A DNA stretch of 37,599 nucleotides from Bacilli bacterium (GTDB taxonomy: Bacteria; Bacillota_I; Bacilli_A; RF39; UBA660), in NCBI GenBank assembly GCA_017542465.1, contig JAFXXB010000043.1, forward strand, positions 1 through 37,599. The letters run 5' to 3'. The notes under the pieces were generated by a model that was given only the letters and a program-made list of their open reading frames with translations, searched no databases and was not told the DNA's origin. A program made the position numbers and the translations under genes. Shown one piece after another: positions 26,240 to 34,939 of the stretch. Within the stretch, counting starts at the first letter, position 1; every line of letters starts with the position of its first letter.

Positions 26240-26267
26240 ATCATAGCATATATATGATATTTGTCAA
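26240..26267 (-). promoter_or_regulatory. Promoter of candidate small RNA A
   Basis: Minus strand: perfect TTGACA (26267-26262), 16-nt spacer, extended -10 TGCTATGAT with hexamer at 26245-26240. Confidence 0.6.
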
Positions 26268-26288
26268 ATATAAATTAAATGATATAAT
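26261..26288 (+). promoter_or_regulatory. Promoter for the dus gene
   Basis: TTGTCA (26261-26266), 16-nt spacer, TGATATAAT (hexamer 26283-26288). Its -35 overlaps, in divergent orientation, the -35 of small RNA A. Confidence 0.7.
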
Positions 26289-26311
26289 TATTCTTGTTAA
26301 GGAGGACTAGT

Positions 26312-27286
26312 ATGAGTTGGTATATTGGTAATGTTGAAATTAAAAATAAAATAGTACTTGCACCTATGGCTGGTATATCAAATACTAGTTATAGAAAGAT
26401 TATAAAAGAGATGGGTGCTGGTTTAATCTATGCTGAAATGGTATCAGATAAAGCCATAACATTTGGTAATGCTAAGACTATGGATTTACTTAAGATGGAT
26501 GAATCTGAAAGACCTATAGCTCAACAAATATTTGGAGCTGATGTTGATTCGTTTGTTACAGCAGCAAAAAAGATTGTAGAAGAACAACATCCTGATATTT
26601 TAGATATAAATATGGGTTGTCCTGTACCTAAAGTGGCTATATCTTCTCAAGCAGGATCAGCTTTGTTGAAAGATCCTGATAAGATTTATGAAATTGTTAA
26701 AGCTGTAGTAGATGCTGTAGATATACCTGTTACAGTTAAGATGAGATTAGGATGGGATAATGATCATATCAATTGTATAGAAGTAGGTAAGCTTGTTGAA
26801 AAGGCTGGTGCTAAAGCAATAGCTTTGCATGCAAGAACAAGAAGTCAAGGATATTCAGGTAAAGCTGATTGGTCTTATATAAAGAAATTAAAAGAAGCTG
26901 TTAGTATTCCTGTTATTGGAAATGGTGATGTACTTACTTGTTATGATGCTAAAAGAATGTTAGATGAAACAGGATGCGATGCAGTCATGATAGGTAGAGG
27001 TGTACTTGGTAATCCTTGGTTAATAAGAGATTGTGTTAACTATTTAGAAAATGGTGAAGAACCAATAGAAGTAACACCTAAAGAAAAGATTGAAATGTTA
27101 AAAAGACATTTTGATATGCTTGTACAAGATAAAAATGAAAAAAGTGCAGTATTAGAAATTAGATCTCATGCTTTATGGTATATAAAAGGCTTACCTGGAA
27201 GTGCATCTATTAAAAATCAAATATGCTCAACTAAAAATAAAGATGAAATGTTTGATATATTAGATAATTATATTAATAACTTATAA
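26312..27286 (+). CDS. dusB: tRNA-dihydrouridine synthase, DusB-like
   Basis: A 324-residue FMN enzyme that reduces uridines in tRNA D-loops. Seen are the N-terminal [13 protein letters not shown] (FMN phosphate region), the family motif NMGCPVPKV with catalytic Cys about residue 99, [25 protein letters not shown] and [13 protein letters not shown], then a helical RNA-binding C-terminus with [11 protein letters not shown]. The start is ATG 26312 behind AAGGAGG; an in-frame upstream start at 26294 lies before that site. Monocistronic, ending at a bidirectional terminator. Confidence 0.94.
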   Translation: MSWYIGNVEIKNKIVLAPMAGISNTSYRKIIKEMGAGLIYAEMVSDKAITFGNAKTMDLLKMDESERPIAQQIFGADVDSFVTAAKKIVEEQHPDILDINMGCPVPKVAISSQAGSALLKDPDKIYEIVKAVVDAVDIPVTVKMRLGWDNDHINCIEVGKLVEKAGAKAIALHARTRSQGYSGKADWSYIKKLKEAVSIPVIGNGDVLTCYDAKRMLDETGCDAVMIGRGVLGNPWLIRDCVNYLENGEEPIEVTPKEKIEMLKRHFDMLVQDKNEKSAVLEIRSHALWYIKGLPGSASIKNQICSTKNKDEMFDILDNYINNL

Positions 27287-27289
27287 AAA

Positions 27290-27316
27290 AAGACTTATCC
27301 AAAACGGGTAAGTCTT
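27290..27316. terminator. Bidirectional terminator between dus and the metallopeptidase gene
   Basis: Arms AAGACTTATCC/GGGTAAGTCTT (one G-T pair) with an AAAAC loop, A-rich on the left and T-rich on the right. It contains the stop codon of the minus-strand gene. Confidence 0.8.
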
Positions 27317-28371
27317 AATTCTTTTTGTTGTTTATCTATAAAATCTTTTGAATGTTCATTTATTATTAAATTGTTATGTTGTAAGAATTCATAATAATCT
27401 TTTATGTTATTTGCTTTAATTAATTCTTTTAATACATACATAGCTTCTTGCGGATCATTATTAAATAAAGTATAGAATTCAATCATAGTCAAATATGGAA
27501 TTGTATAAGATAGTTTTTCTTCTAAAGATACATCCATCATTCTTTCTATTTTAGTTTTAGTGTCTCCTGTGAAGGATGACATATTACTTATAAATGCTTT
27601 TCTACTATCATTTATATTGTTATGCGATAAATAATTACTTTCTATTGATATTTCGTCGGCATATCTTAATATTGTTCTTGTAGTTAAAGCATTACTTATA
27701 GCTATATCTTCTTCCATATCATCAAAGTCTTCTAATAATATTTCTGATGCTAGTTTTTCCATGAACATTGGTAATAGTTCTATAAATGGATATCTTCCAT
27801 ATTGAGGTCTGAAATACATATAATCTGCTATAGCATGAGCATACTCATGAACTAAGTTTAAGAAATCATCAACTGTATCAGTTAAATGTATATTAATATA
27901 TGGATAATTAAGTGTCTTAATGTAGGATATATAATTTCTATTAAAACCTTCATGTTCTTTTTTAGTTAATCTTAAATTATCTTTTCTATCTTTAAATAGT
28001 TTATTAAATATATGAGCAAAGTCTTTATCAATGGAGTTATAAAAGTCATGTACAAATGAAATTAGATATTTTTGAGGAATAACTCTTTCTATTACACCAT
28101 CTATATTCTTAAATTGATTATCATCTATGTTATTATTAAAAATATCTATATCATTAATAAATGGCTTATTTCTATTTATTAATTCTTTGTCATATTTGAT
28201 TTGCTCTTGAAAATTTGAATCTGGTTGAAACATCTTTGTTTTATTATTAGCTATAGCACATAGAGTATCTAAGTCTCTTTGATACCTAATAATTCCTGGT
28301 TTTTCTGATGTTAAAACGGATATTTTATTAATTTGATCATTTATAACATTTTTATTCCATTTCTTGTACAT
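27295..28371 (-). CDS. M3-like zinc metallopeptidase, short form
   Basis: 358 residues. HEYAH (H175, E176, H179) is the gluzincin zinc site; the third ligand is probably E198 or E205 in PFIELLPMFMEKLASE, which resembles the conserved segment of M3 oligopeptidases (PepF). Full M3 enzymes have about 600 residues, so this is a reduced relative lacking much of the N-terminal lid. No signal peptide, so it should be cytoplasmic. The ATG at 28371 follows AAGGGG by 7 nt. It is divergent from uvrA. Substrate is unknown; peptide turnover is a guess. Confidence 0.75.
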   Translation of the reverse strand: MYKKWNKNVINDQINKISVLTSEKPGIIRYQRDLDTLCAIANNKTKMFQPDSNFQEQIKYDKELINRNKPFINDIDIFNNNIDDNQFKNIDGVIERVIPQKYLISFVHDFYNSIDKDFAHIFNKLFKDRKDNLRLTKKEHEGFNRNYISYIKTLNYPYINIHLTDTVDDFLNLVHEYAHAIADYMYFRPQYGRYPFIELLPMFMEKLASEILLEDFDDMEEDIAISNALTTRTILRYADEISIESNYLSHNNINDSRKAFISNMSSFTGDTKTKIERMMDVSLEEKLSYTIPYLTMIEFYTLFNNDPQEAMYVLKELIKANNIKDYYEFLQHNNLIINEHSKDFIDKQQKELRLTRFG

Positions 28372-28392
28372 ACATATTCCCCTTGGTTGATT

Positions 28393-28422
28393 ATTATATC
28401 AATTAAAATATTGAATAATCAA
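28393..28422 (-). promoter_or_regulatory. Promoter of the metallopeptidase gene
   Basis: Minus strand: TTGATT (28422-28417), 18-nt spacer, TGATATAAT (hexamer 28398-28393). It abuts the divergent uvrA promoter. Confidence 0.55.
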
Positions 28423-28439
28423 GGTAATATTTGTATAAT
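28411..28439 (+). promoter_or_regulatory. Promoter of uvrA-lgt
   Basis: TTGAAT (28411-28416), 17-nt spacer, TATAAT (28434-28439) with TG just before. No LexA/DinR-type box is evident in the short leader. Confidence 0.65.
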
Positions 28440-28461
28440 ACCTATGAAGTTGGTGATGTAT

Positions 28462-31323
28462 ATGAACGATAAAATCATAATTAAAGGTGCAAGAGAAAAT
28501 AATCTTAAAAATATTGATGTTGAAATACCAAAGAATAAGCTAGTTGTTATGACTGGTGTTTCAGGTTCAGGTAAATCATCGCTTGCCTTTGATACAATTT
28601 ATGCTGAAGGTGAAAGAAGATATATTGAATCATTATCAGCATATGCAAGACAATTCTTAGGTGGTGGAGAAAGAGCTAATGTTGATTCTATTGAAGGATT
28701 ATCTCCATCTATATCAATAGATCAAAAAACAACTAATAATAATCCAAGATCTACTGTTGGTACAGTAACTGAAATATATGATTATTTAAGATTATTATTT
28801 GCCCGTATTGGTGTTCCTTATTGTCCTAATCATAAGAAACCAATATCATCTCAATCAGTTGAAGAGATGACTAATAAAATACTTGAATATGAAGATGGAA
28901 CTAAACTAGAAGTATATGCTCCTATAGTTCATGGTGAAAAAGGAACTCATAAAGACTTATTTGATAGATTAAGAAAAGATGGTTATTCTAGAGTTAGAGT
29001 TGATGGTGATATAAATGAATTATCTGATGAAATAGAACTAGAAAAAACTAAGAAACATAATATAGAAGTATTAATAGATAGAATAGTAATTAAAGAAGAT
29101 ATAAGATCTAGATTATTTGAAGCTATTGAAACAGCTACAAAACTAGCTAATGGTAAGGTCGTTATTAATGTATTAGGTGATAAAGAAATAGTTATGTCTG
29201 AACATTTTGCATGTCCTGACTGTGATTTCTCATTACCTGAACTAGAACCAAGAATATTTTCATTTAATGCCCCATATGGAGCATGTCCAGATTGTAAGGG
29301 ATTAGGTAAAACTAAACACATAGATTTAGGATTATTAATACCTGATTGGAATTTATCTATACCAGAAGGCGGAATATTATCATTTAAATATGGTAAATCT
29401 AAATCATTTGGTAGAGTAGAAAATGAAAATGATTCTATAGATACTATTAAGTTAAATACATTATGTGAATATCATAATATAGATATAAATAAGAAACTAA
29501 AAGATTTTACTAAAGAAGAATTAGATATGATTTTATATGGATCAGATCAAATATATGAATATAAATTTGGTAATAGAGGTGGAGGATCTAGAATCCAATT
29601 AGGAGTATATGAAGGTATAGTATCTAACTTAGAAAGAAGATATATGGAAACATCATCTTCATGGATAAGAGAATGGATAGAAAACTTCATGGCAGAAGAT
29701 ATTTGCCCAACTTGTAAGGGTGCTAGACTTCAAAAGGATATATTAAATATATTAGTTAATAAGAAGAGTATCTGGGATGTAGTTAATATGTCTATTAAAG
29801 ATTTAATTGTTTTCTTTGATAATTTAAAATTAACTAAACAAGAAGCTGAAATATCTGAACTTATTGTTAAAGAAATAAAAAATAGATTAGAGTTTTTAGA
29901 TCACGTTGGATTAAATTATTTAACATTATCAAGAGAAGCTGGAACACTATCAGGTGGTGAAGCTCAACGTATTAGACTTGCTACTCAAATAGGCTCAAGG
30001 TTATCTGGTGTATTATATGTTTTAGATGAACCATCTATAGGATTACATCAAAAAGATAATGATAAATTAATTCAATCATTAAAAGATATGAGAGATTTAG
30101 GTAATACTTTAATTGTTGTAGAACATGATGAAGATACAATGAGAGCAGCTGACCATATAATTGATATTGGGCCATCTGCTGGTAATGAAGGTGGTTATCT
30201 AGTTGCTCAAGGAACTGTTAAAGATATTGAAGACAGTAAAGACTCAATAACAGGTGCATATCTATCAGGAAGAATGAAGATTGAAGTACCTAAGACTAGA
30301 AGAAAAGGTAATAAGAAGTTTATTACTATTAAAGGTGCTAAAGAGAATAATTTAAAGAATATTAATGTTAAATTCCCATTAGGTACATTCACTTGTGTAA
30401 CTGGTGTATCTGGTTCTGGTAAATCATCATTAGTTAATGAAATATTATGTCATGCATTACAACAAAGTGTTTATAAGTCTAAAGTACATATAGGTGATCA
30501 TAAATCAATTGAAGGATTAGAAAATATTGATAAAGTAATTCAAATAACTCAAGATCCAATAGGTAGAACACCTAGATCTAATCCAGCTACATATACAGGT
30601 GTATTTGATGATATTAGAGATATATTTGCTGAAACTAAAGAAGCTAAAATAAGAGGATATGATAAAGGTAGATTCTCATTTAATGTTAAAGGTGGAAGAT
30701 GTGAAGCATGCTGGGGTGATGGTGTTAAGAAGATTGAAATGCACTTCTTACCAGATGTATATGTTCCATGTGATGTATGTCATGGTACAAGATTTAACTC
30801 TGAAACATTAGATATTAAATTTAAAGGTAAAAATATAAATGATGTATTAAATATGAGAGTAGAAGAAGCTTATGTTTTCTTTGAAAATCATCCTAAAGTT
30901 AAGAATAAATTACAAGTATTAATGGATGTAGGTTTAAGTTATATTAAACTTGGTCAATCAGCTCCAACATTATCTGGTGGTGAGGCTGGACGTATTAAAC
31001 TAGCTAAAGAATTACAAAAGAGAGCTACAGGTAAATCGGTATTTATACTTGATGAACCTACTACTGGATTACATACACATGATATCTCTAAATTAATAAA
31101 TATCTTACAAAGAATTGTTGATAATGGAGATACTGTAATCGTTATTGAACATAACTTAGATGTTATTAAAGTAGCAGATTATATAATTGATTTAGGACCT
31201 GATGGAGGAGATGGCGGTGGCGAAATAGTTGCAACTGGTACTCCTGAAGAAGTAGCTAAAGATAAACATTCTTATACAGGTTCGTATTTAAATAGAATAT
31301 TAAATAAAGGAGGTAATAATTAA
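28462..31323 (+). CDS. uvrA: Excinuclease ABC subunit UvrA
   Basis: A 953-residue damage-recognition ATPase of nucleotide excision repair. Two ABC modules are present: Walker [10 protein letters not shown] near residues 32-40 and again in the C-terminal half, signatures [12 protein letters not shown] and [12 protein letters not shown], and Walker B blocks [10 protein letters not shown] and [10 protein letters not shown]. Zinc motifs CPDC...[14 protein letters not shown] and CEACWGDG...CDVCHGTR are intact. The start is ATG 28462, 6 nt after GGTG. The open frame runs upstream into the divergent gene, but no start there has a better site. No uvrB or uvrC in view; lgt follows with stop/start overlap. 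Confidence 0.97.
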   Translation: MNDKIIIKGARENNLKNIDVEIPKNKLVVMTGVSGSGKSSLAFDTIYAEGERRYIESLSAYARQFLGGGERANVDSIEGLSPSISIDQKTTNNNPRSTVGTVTEIYDYLRLLFARIGVPYCPNHKKPISSQSVEEMTNKILEYEDGTKLEVYAPIVHGEKGTHKDLFDRLRKDGYSRVRVDGDINELSDEIELEKTKKHNIEVLIDRIVIKEDIRSRLFEAIETATKLANGKVVINVLGDKEIVMSEHFACPDCDFSLPELEPRIFSFNAPYGACPDCKGLGKTKHIDLGLLIPDWNLSIPEGGILSFKYGKSKSFGRVENENDSIDTIKLNTLCEYHNIDINKKLKDFTKEELDMILYGSDQIYEYKFGNRGGGSRIQLGVYEGIVSNLERRYMETSSSWIREWIENFMAEDICPTCKGARLQKDILNILVNKKSIWDVVNMSIKDLIVFFDNLKLTKQEAEISELIVKEIKNRLEFLDHVGLNYLTLSREAGTLSGGEAQRIRLATQIGSRLSGVLYVLDEPSIGLHQKDNDKLIQSLKDMRDLGNTLIVVEHDEDTMRAADHIIDIGPSAGNEGGYLVAQGTVKDIEDSKDSITGAYLSGRMKIEVPKTRRKGNKKFITIKGAKENNLKNINVKFPLGTFTCVTGVSGSGKSSLVNEILCHALQQSVYKSKVHIGDHKSIEGLENIDKVIQITQDPIGRTPRSNPATYTGVFDDIRDIFAETKEAKIRGYDKGRFSFNVKGGRCEACWGDGVKKIEMHFLPDVYVPCDVCHGTRFNSETLDIKFKGKNINDVLNMRVEEAYVFFENHPKVKNKLQVLMDVGLSYIKLGQSAPTLSGGEAGRIKLAKELQKRATGKSVFILDEPTTGLHTHDISKLINILQRIVDNGDTVIVIEHNLDVIKVADYIIDLGPDGGDGGGEIVATGTPEEVAKDKHSYTGSYLNRILNKGGNN

Positions 31324-32135
31324 TGAATCCTATTGCATTTACTGTTGGACCATTTGAAGTAAGATGGTATTCAATATGTATCTTAAGTGCAGCTTTATTT
31401 GGTTTATTATTAATGGAAAAGGAAGCTAAGAGATTACATATTAGTGCAGATACAATATTTAATATGATGTTCTGGGCATTTATATTTGGTATATTAGGAG
31501 CAAGAATATATTATGTATTATTCAATCTAGATGTATATTCTCAAAATCCTAAAGAGATATTTATGATATGGAATGGTGGACTTGCAATACATGGAGGTAT
31601 TATAGCTGGCTTATTAGTATTCATAGTATATTGTTGGAAGAATAAATTAAGATTAGCTCGTATGACTGATATAGTTGCACCTGTATTGTTATTATGCCAA
31701 ACAATAGGAAGATGGGGAAACTTCTTTAACCAAGAAGCACATGGAGCAGCTACTACTGTTGAAGCATTACAAAAGTTATTGGTTCCAGGATTTATTATTA
31801 ATGGAATGACTATAGATGGTGTAACATATTTCCCTTCATTCTATTTTGAAGCAATAGCATGTTTAATAGCATTCTTAATAATCATTATTGTTAGAAGGTT
31901 TAAATATGTTAAAGTTGGTCAACCAACTGCTATGTATTTAATGGCTTATGGTGCTATTAGATTCTTTATAGAAATGGGTAGAACTGATGCTTTATTGATA
32001 GGTGGATTTAAGATGGCACAAATAGTATCTATAATATTCTTCTTAACAGGATTGGGAATACTTATATATACTCTTACAAAGAGTAAGTTTGATGATTTAT
32101 ATAATGATCTATCAAATGTAGATATCAAAAAATAG
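31323..32135 (+). CDS. lgt: Prolipoprotein diacylglyceryl transferase
   Basis: A 270-residue membrane enzyme with about seven helices that transfers diacylglycerol to the lipobox cysteine of prolipoproteins. Conserved blocks: IWNGGLAIHGGIIAG (essential His region), GRWGNFFNQEAHG (Lgt signature) and MAYGAIRFFIEMGRTD. Its A overlaps the uvrA stop (TAATG), and AGGAGG lies 9 nt upstream, so it depends on the uvrA promoter. The putative lipoprotein at 17703-18194 is a likely client. Confidence 0.96.
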   Translation: MNPIAFTVGPFEVRWYSICILSAALFGLLLMEKEAKRLHISADTIFNMMFWAFIFGILGARIYYVLFNLDVYSQNPKEIFMIWNGGLAIHGGIIAGLLVFIVYCWKNKLRLARMTDIVAPVLLLCQTIGRWGNFFNQEAHGAATTVEALQKLLVPGFIINGMTIDGVTYFPSFYFEAIACLIAFLIIIIVRRFKYVKVGQPTAMYLMAYGAIRFFIEMGRTDALLIGGFKMAQIVSIIFFLTGLGILIYTLTKSKFDDLYNDLSNVDIKK

Positions 32136-32158
32136 ATGAACATATTTGTTCATCTTTT
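32134..32158 (+). terminator. Terminator after lgt
   Basis: Arms AGATGAACA/TGTTCATCT with a TATT loop and a T run. Confidence 0.82.
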
Positions 32159-32184
32159 ACTTTTTATAATAAAAGTGTTATATT
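32156..32184 (+). promoter_or_regulatory. Promoter of the mrnC-rlmB-sigma operon
   Basis: TTTACT (32156-32161, at the end of the lgt terminator T run), 17-nt spacer, TGTTATATT (hexamer 32179-32184). Confidence 0.5.
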
Positions 32185-32201
32185 AATGGCGGTGGTTATA
32201 A

Positions 32202-32555
32202 GTGAATAACTTAGTGATGGCTTATTTAGGTGATGCTGTATATGAATTATTTATAAGAGAATATCTTATAAATAAAGGATTATGTAAGGTAAAAGACTTA
32301 CAAGAAGAAAGTTTAAAATATGTATCAGCAGTATCTCAAAGAAGAATATTAGAAGAATTAATTAATTATAATGTATTAACTGATGAAGAAATAGAAATAG
32401 TTAATCGAGGTCGTAACGCATCTTCTCATCCTAGTAAAACAACTGACATAGTTACATATAAAAAGGCTACAGGTCTAGAATGTTTAATTGGTAACTTATA
32501 TAATGATAATAAAGAAAGATGTTATGAAATATTAAATAGAATAGTGAGTGAATAG
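32202..32555 (+). CDS. mrnC: Mini-ribonuclease III
   Basis: 117 residues, an RNase III catalytic domain without the dsRNA-binding domain, which matures 23S rRNA ends. The motif AYLGDAVYELFIREYL carries the catalytic D11 and E15; GRNASSHPSKTTDIVTYKKATGLECLIGNLY is the second family block. The start is GTG 32202 behind GGTGG. In Bacillus this gene lies between cysS and rlmB; here lgt precedes it and cysS is absent, while rlmB follows with a 1-nt gap. Confidence 0.94.
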   Translation: MNNLVMAYLGDAVYELFIREYLINKGLCKVKDLQEESLKYVSAVSQRRILEELINYNVLTDEEIEIVNRGRNASSHPSKTTDIVTYKKATGLECLIGNLYNDNKERCYEILNRIVSE

Positions 32556-32556
32556 T

Positions 32557-33231
32557 ATGAGAGTATGTGGAAAGAATGTATTTAAGGAATTAGATCCTAA
32601 AGATATAAGAAAGGTATATTTATCTAATAGATTTAATGATAAAGAAGTAGTTAAATATATCCAAGAAAATAAAATATCTTATACTCCAACAGATCAAAGA
32701 GAGATGGATAGGATGATGCCACATAATCAAGGTATCATAGCTGAAATAAATGATTATGAATATAAAGATTTATCAGTTATAACTGATGAAGATGATTTTG
32801 TGTTAATTCTTGATCATTTAGAAGATCCTCATAACTTTGGAGCAATAATTAGAACATGTGAAACAAGAGGTATTAAAAATATAATAATACCTAAAGATAG
32901 ATCAGTAGTTGTTAATGATACAGTTATGAAGACATCTACTGGTGCATTAAATCATGTTAATATTATTATGGTAACTAATCTAGTAACTGCTATGAATAAA
33001 CTAAAAGATATGGGTTATTTCATATATGCTGCAGAAGCTGATGGAGTAGACTATAGAACAGTTGATTATGCAGATAAGAAAGTACTTGTAATAGGTTCAG
33101 AAGGATTTGGTTTATCAAGATTAGTTAGAGATAATTCAGATGAAATAATATCATTACCAATGAAGGGAACAATTAATTCATTAAATGCATCTGTTGCTGC
33201 TGGTATTTTAATCTATGGAATAGGAGAATAA
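32557..33231 (+). CDS. rlmB: 23S rRNA 2'-O-ribose methyltransferase RlmB (SpoU/TrmH family)
   Basis: 224 residues. The N-terminal substrate-binding domain (about 1-70) is followed by a SPOUT knot: LDHLEDPHNFGAIIRTCE (motif 1, catalytic Arg), VIGSEGFGLSRL (motif 2) and LPMKGTINSLNASVAAGIL (motif 3). ATG 32557, 6 nt after GAGTG, is preferred to the GTG at 32548, which lies in the mrnC end. The position between mrnC and a sigH-like gene is the Bacillus order, except that yacP is missing. Confidence 0.93.
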   Translation: MRVCGKNVFKELDPKDIRKVYLSNRFNDKEVVKYIQENKISYTPTDQREMDRMMPHNQGIIAEINDYEYKDLSVITDEDDFVLILDHLEDPHNFGAIIRTCETRGIKNIIIPKDRSVVVNDTVMKTSTGALNHVNIIMVTNLVTAMNKLKDMGYFIYAAEADGVDYRTVDYADKKVLVIGSEGFGLSRLVRDNSDEIISLPMKGTINSLNASVAAGILIYGIGE

Positions 33232-33232
33232 A

Positions 33233-33820
33233 ATGGAATATCAAGATAATGAATTATTAGATAGAATGTCTGAGAATTCTGAAGAAGCAAGAGATTTATT
33301 ATATGATAAATATAAATATATAGTTGAAATAATAATTAATAAATATAAAAAGAGTGCATATTCTTTATCTATAGATATGCAAGAGTTAACTCAAGAGGCA
33401 TGGTTAGGTTTTTCTGATGCTTTATACTCTTATAATGATTCAAAAGAAGCTGGTCTTGCTACATTTATATCTATTTGTGTGGAAAGAAAAGTTGAAAACT
33501 ATGTAAGAGATCATTCGACAAAGAAGATGCAATTTATAAGAGAAGCTATATCATTAGATAACCAAGTGAATCAAAACATGACATATGCTGATATTATCAT
33601 GGATGAGTCTTCACCAGATAAAATAATTGAGGATGAAGAGAGCAAAAAAGAGTTATTAATTAAGATTAAAGATACTCTTAGCCCTAGAGAATTAGAAGTA
33701 TATAAACTATTAATGTATGATTTCTCATATGAAGATATATCATCAATATTAAATATAGATATGAAGAAGATATATGACTATGTTTATCATATTAGAAAGA
33801 AACTAAAAGATTTAGGTTGA
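33233..33820 (+). CDS. Sigma-70-family sigma factor, SigH position
   Basis: 195 residues. Region 2 (about 20-95) includes LLYDKYKYIVEIIINKYKKSAY, DMQELTQEAWLGFSDALYSYN and FISICVERKVENYVRD. Region 4 (about 140-195) includes LSPRELEVYKLLMYDFSYEDISSILN, an HTH. Length and order match SigH/Spo0H-type factors, and it lies exactly where sigH does in Bacillus (rlmB-sigH-secE). No other sporulation gene is seen here, so the regulon may differ. The ATG follows AGGAG and lies 1 nt after the rlmB stop. It ends in TGA, the one TGA stop among the genes called here. Confidence 0.88.
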   Translation: MEYQDNELLDRMSENSEEARDLLYDKYKYIVEIIINKYKKSAYSLSIDMQELTQEAWLGFSDALYSYNDSKEAGLATFISICVERKVENYVRDHSTKKMQFIREAISLDNQVNQNMTYADIIMDESSPDKIIEDEESKKELLIKIKDTLSPRELEVYKLLMYDFSYEDISSILNIDMKKIYDYVYHIRKKLKDLG

Positions 33821-33824
33821 TTTT

Positions 33825-33872
33825 AAAATACTTACGTGTTATATTATGTGTGTACACGGAAGTGTTTTTTTT
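33825..33872 (+). terminator. Terminator after the sigma-factor gene
   Basis: Arms ATACTTACGTGT/ACACGGAAGTGT (one mismatch, one G-T pair) extended by AAA/TTT, 14-nt loop, then eight T residues. Confidence 0.75.
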
Positions 33873-33879
33873 ATACAAT
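33851..33879 (+). promoter_or_regulatory. Promoter of secE-nusG
   Basis: TGTACA (33851-33856), 17-nt spacer, TACAAT (33874-33879). The -35 lies inside the preceding terminator hairpin. Confidence 0.45.
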
Positions 33880-33902
33880 TAAATAATTTAAGGGTGGTAA
33901 AA

Positions 33903-34337
33903 ATGGCAAAAAAAGAAAAAGAAGTTCAAGTAAATAAGAAAGAGAAAAAGGAAAAAGTTTTAACTCCTGCTCAAAATAGAAGACTTGAAGAAAAGAAAGA
34001 AAGAGAAAAATACGAAGAAATCATTGATAAATTATATGATGAAATTGATGAATTAAAGAAGAAAAAGACTAAAGAAAACAAAAAAGAAATTAATGAAGAA
34101 ATAAAAGGAATAAAAGCTAAAATAAGAGAAAATAAAGAAGCTAGAAGTAATGTTGGAGCTAACAACACATTCATTGGTCAAGTATTTACTGAAATGAAGT
34201 TAGTTAGATGGCCATCATTTAAAGAAGTTGTTAAATATACAATTGCAGTATTAGTATTTGTATTATTCTTCGCTGGATTCTTCTATTTAATCAATATTTT
34301 ATTCGGATTATTTGTAACATTGATAAGGGGTGCTTAA
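33903..34337 (+). CDS. secE: Preprotein translocase subunit SecE with long charged N-terminal extension
   Basis: 144 residues. The SecE core is the last 60 or so: IGQVFTEMKLVRWPSFKEVVKYT followed by one membrane helix (about 116-140). This is normal for single-helix SecE of about 60 residues. The first 85 residues are an unusual Lys/Glu-rich extension with coiled-coil character (about 25-75). The ATG at 33903 is backed by AGGGTGG at good spacing, so the extension is real and not a mis-chosen start. nusG starts 1 nt after the stop. Confidence 0.92.
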   Translation: MAKKEKEVQVNKKEKKEKVLTPAQNRRLEEKKEREKYEEIIDKLYDEIDELKKKKTKENKKEINEEIKGIKAKIRENKEARSNVGANNTFIGQVFTEMKLVRWPSFKEVVKYTIAVLVFVLFFAGFFYLINILFGLFVTLIRGA

Positions 34338-34338
34338 T

Positions 34339-34878
34339 ATGGAAAAATTATGGTATGTAGTTAATACTTATTCAGGACATGAAGCTAAAGTAAAAGAAAA
34401 ACTTGAAATGAGAGCTGCTTCTATGGGATTTGATGACTATATCTTTAGAGTAGTAATTCCTGAAGAAACAGTTATTGAAAAAAATGCTAAGGGTGAAGAA
34501 AAAGAAAAGAAGAAAAAGATGTTCCCTGGTTATATCTTAGTTGAAATGATTATGACTGATGAAGCTTGGTATATTGTTCGTAATACTCCAGGTGTTACAG
34601 GATTTATCGGATCTTCTGGTAAGGGTGCAAAACCAACTCCATTAAAACCACAAGAAATAGATAAGATATTAGTTGGTATGGGTATGTCTAGAGTTGATGT
34701 TGATGTTGAACTTAAGGCAGGTACAAAAGTTGATATTATTGATGGACCATTCAAAGGTATGTCTGGTACAATCGATAATGTTGATACAGCTAATAACAAG
34801 TTAAATGTATTAATAGATTTATTTGGACAAGAAACTCCTGTTGAAGTTGAATTATTCCAAGTAAACGTACAAAAGTAA
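34339..34878 (+). CDS. nusG: Transcription termination/antitermination factor NusG
   Basis: 179 residues. The NGN domain (about 1-115) has WYVVNTYSGHEAKVKEKLEMRA, MFPGYILVEM and NTPGVTGFIGSSGKGAKPTPL. The C-terminal KOW domain has KAGTKVDIIDGPFKGMSGTIDNVD. It binds RNA polymerase and modulates pausing and termination. A Lys/Glu-rich stretch near residues 50-63 sits in the usual variable loop. The start is ATG 34339 behind AAGGGGTG, co-transcribed with secE. Confidence 0.96.
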   Translation: MEKLWYVVNTYSGHEAKVKEKLEMRAASMGFDDYIFRVVIPEETVIEKNAKGEEKEKKKKMFPGYILVEMIMTDEAWYIVRNTPGVTGFIGSSGKGAKPTPLKPQEIDKILVGMGMSRVDVDVELKAGTKVDIIDGPFKGMSGTIDNVDTANNKLNVLIDLFGQETPVEVELFQVNVQK

Positions 34879-34882
34879 TTTT

Positions 34883-34907
34883 GAAGGATTTGATATCCTT
34901 CTTTTTT
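34883..34907 (+). terminator. Terminator after nusG
   Basis: Seven-bp arms GAAGGAT/ATCCTTC with a TTGAT loop and six T residues. Confidence 0.85.
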
Positions 34908-34918
34908 ATTTATATAAT
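34890..34918 (+). promoter_or_regulatory. Promoter of the HNH-like gene
   Basis: TTGATA (34890-34895, the loop of the nusG terminator plus one base), 17-nt spacer, TATAAT (34913-34918). The leader is about 15 nt. Confidence 0.6.
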
Positions 34919-34939
34919 ATGCAATCAAGAAGTGATTTT

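Noticed and set aside
28333-28461. N-terminal extension of UvrA
   Set aside because: It runs into the divergent metallopeptidase gene and both promoters, and does not resemble UvrA.
28411-28461. LexA/DinR box before uvrA
   Set aside because: No GAAC-N4-GTTC type palindrome is present in the short uvrA upstream region.
33821-33902. rpmG (L33), expected before secE
   Set aside because: The 82-nt gap has no frame of suitable length or CxxC pattern; it holds only a terminator and promoter.
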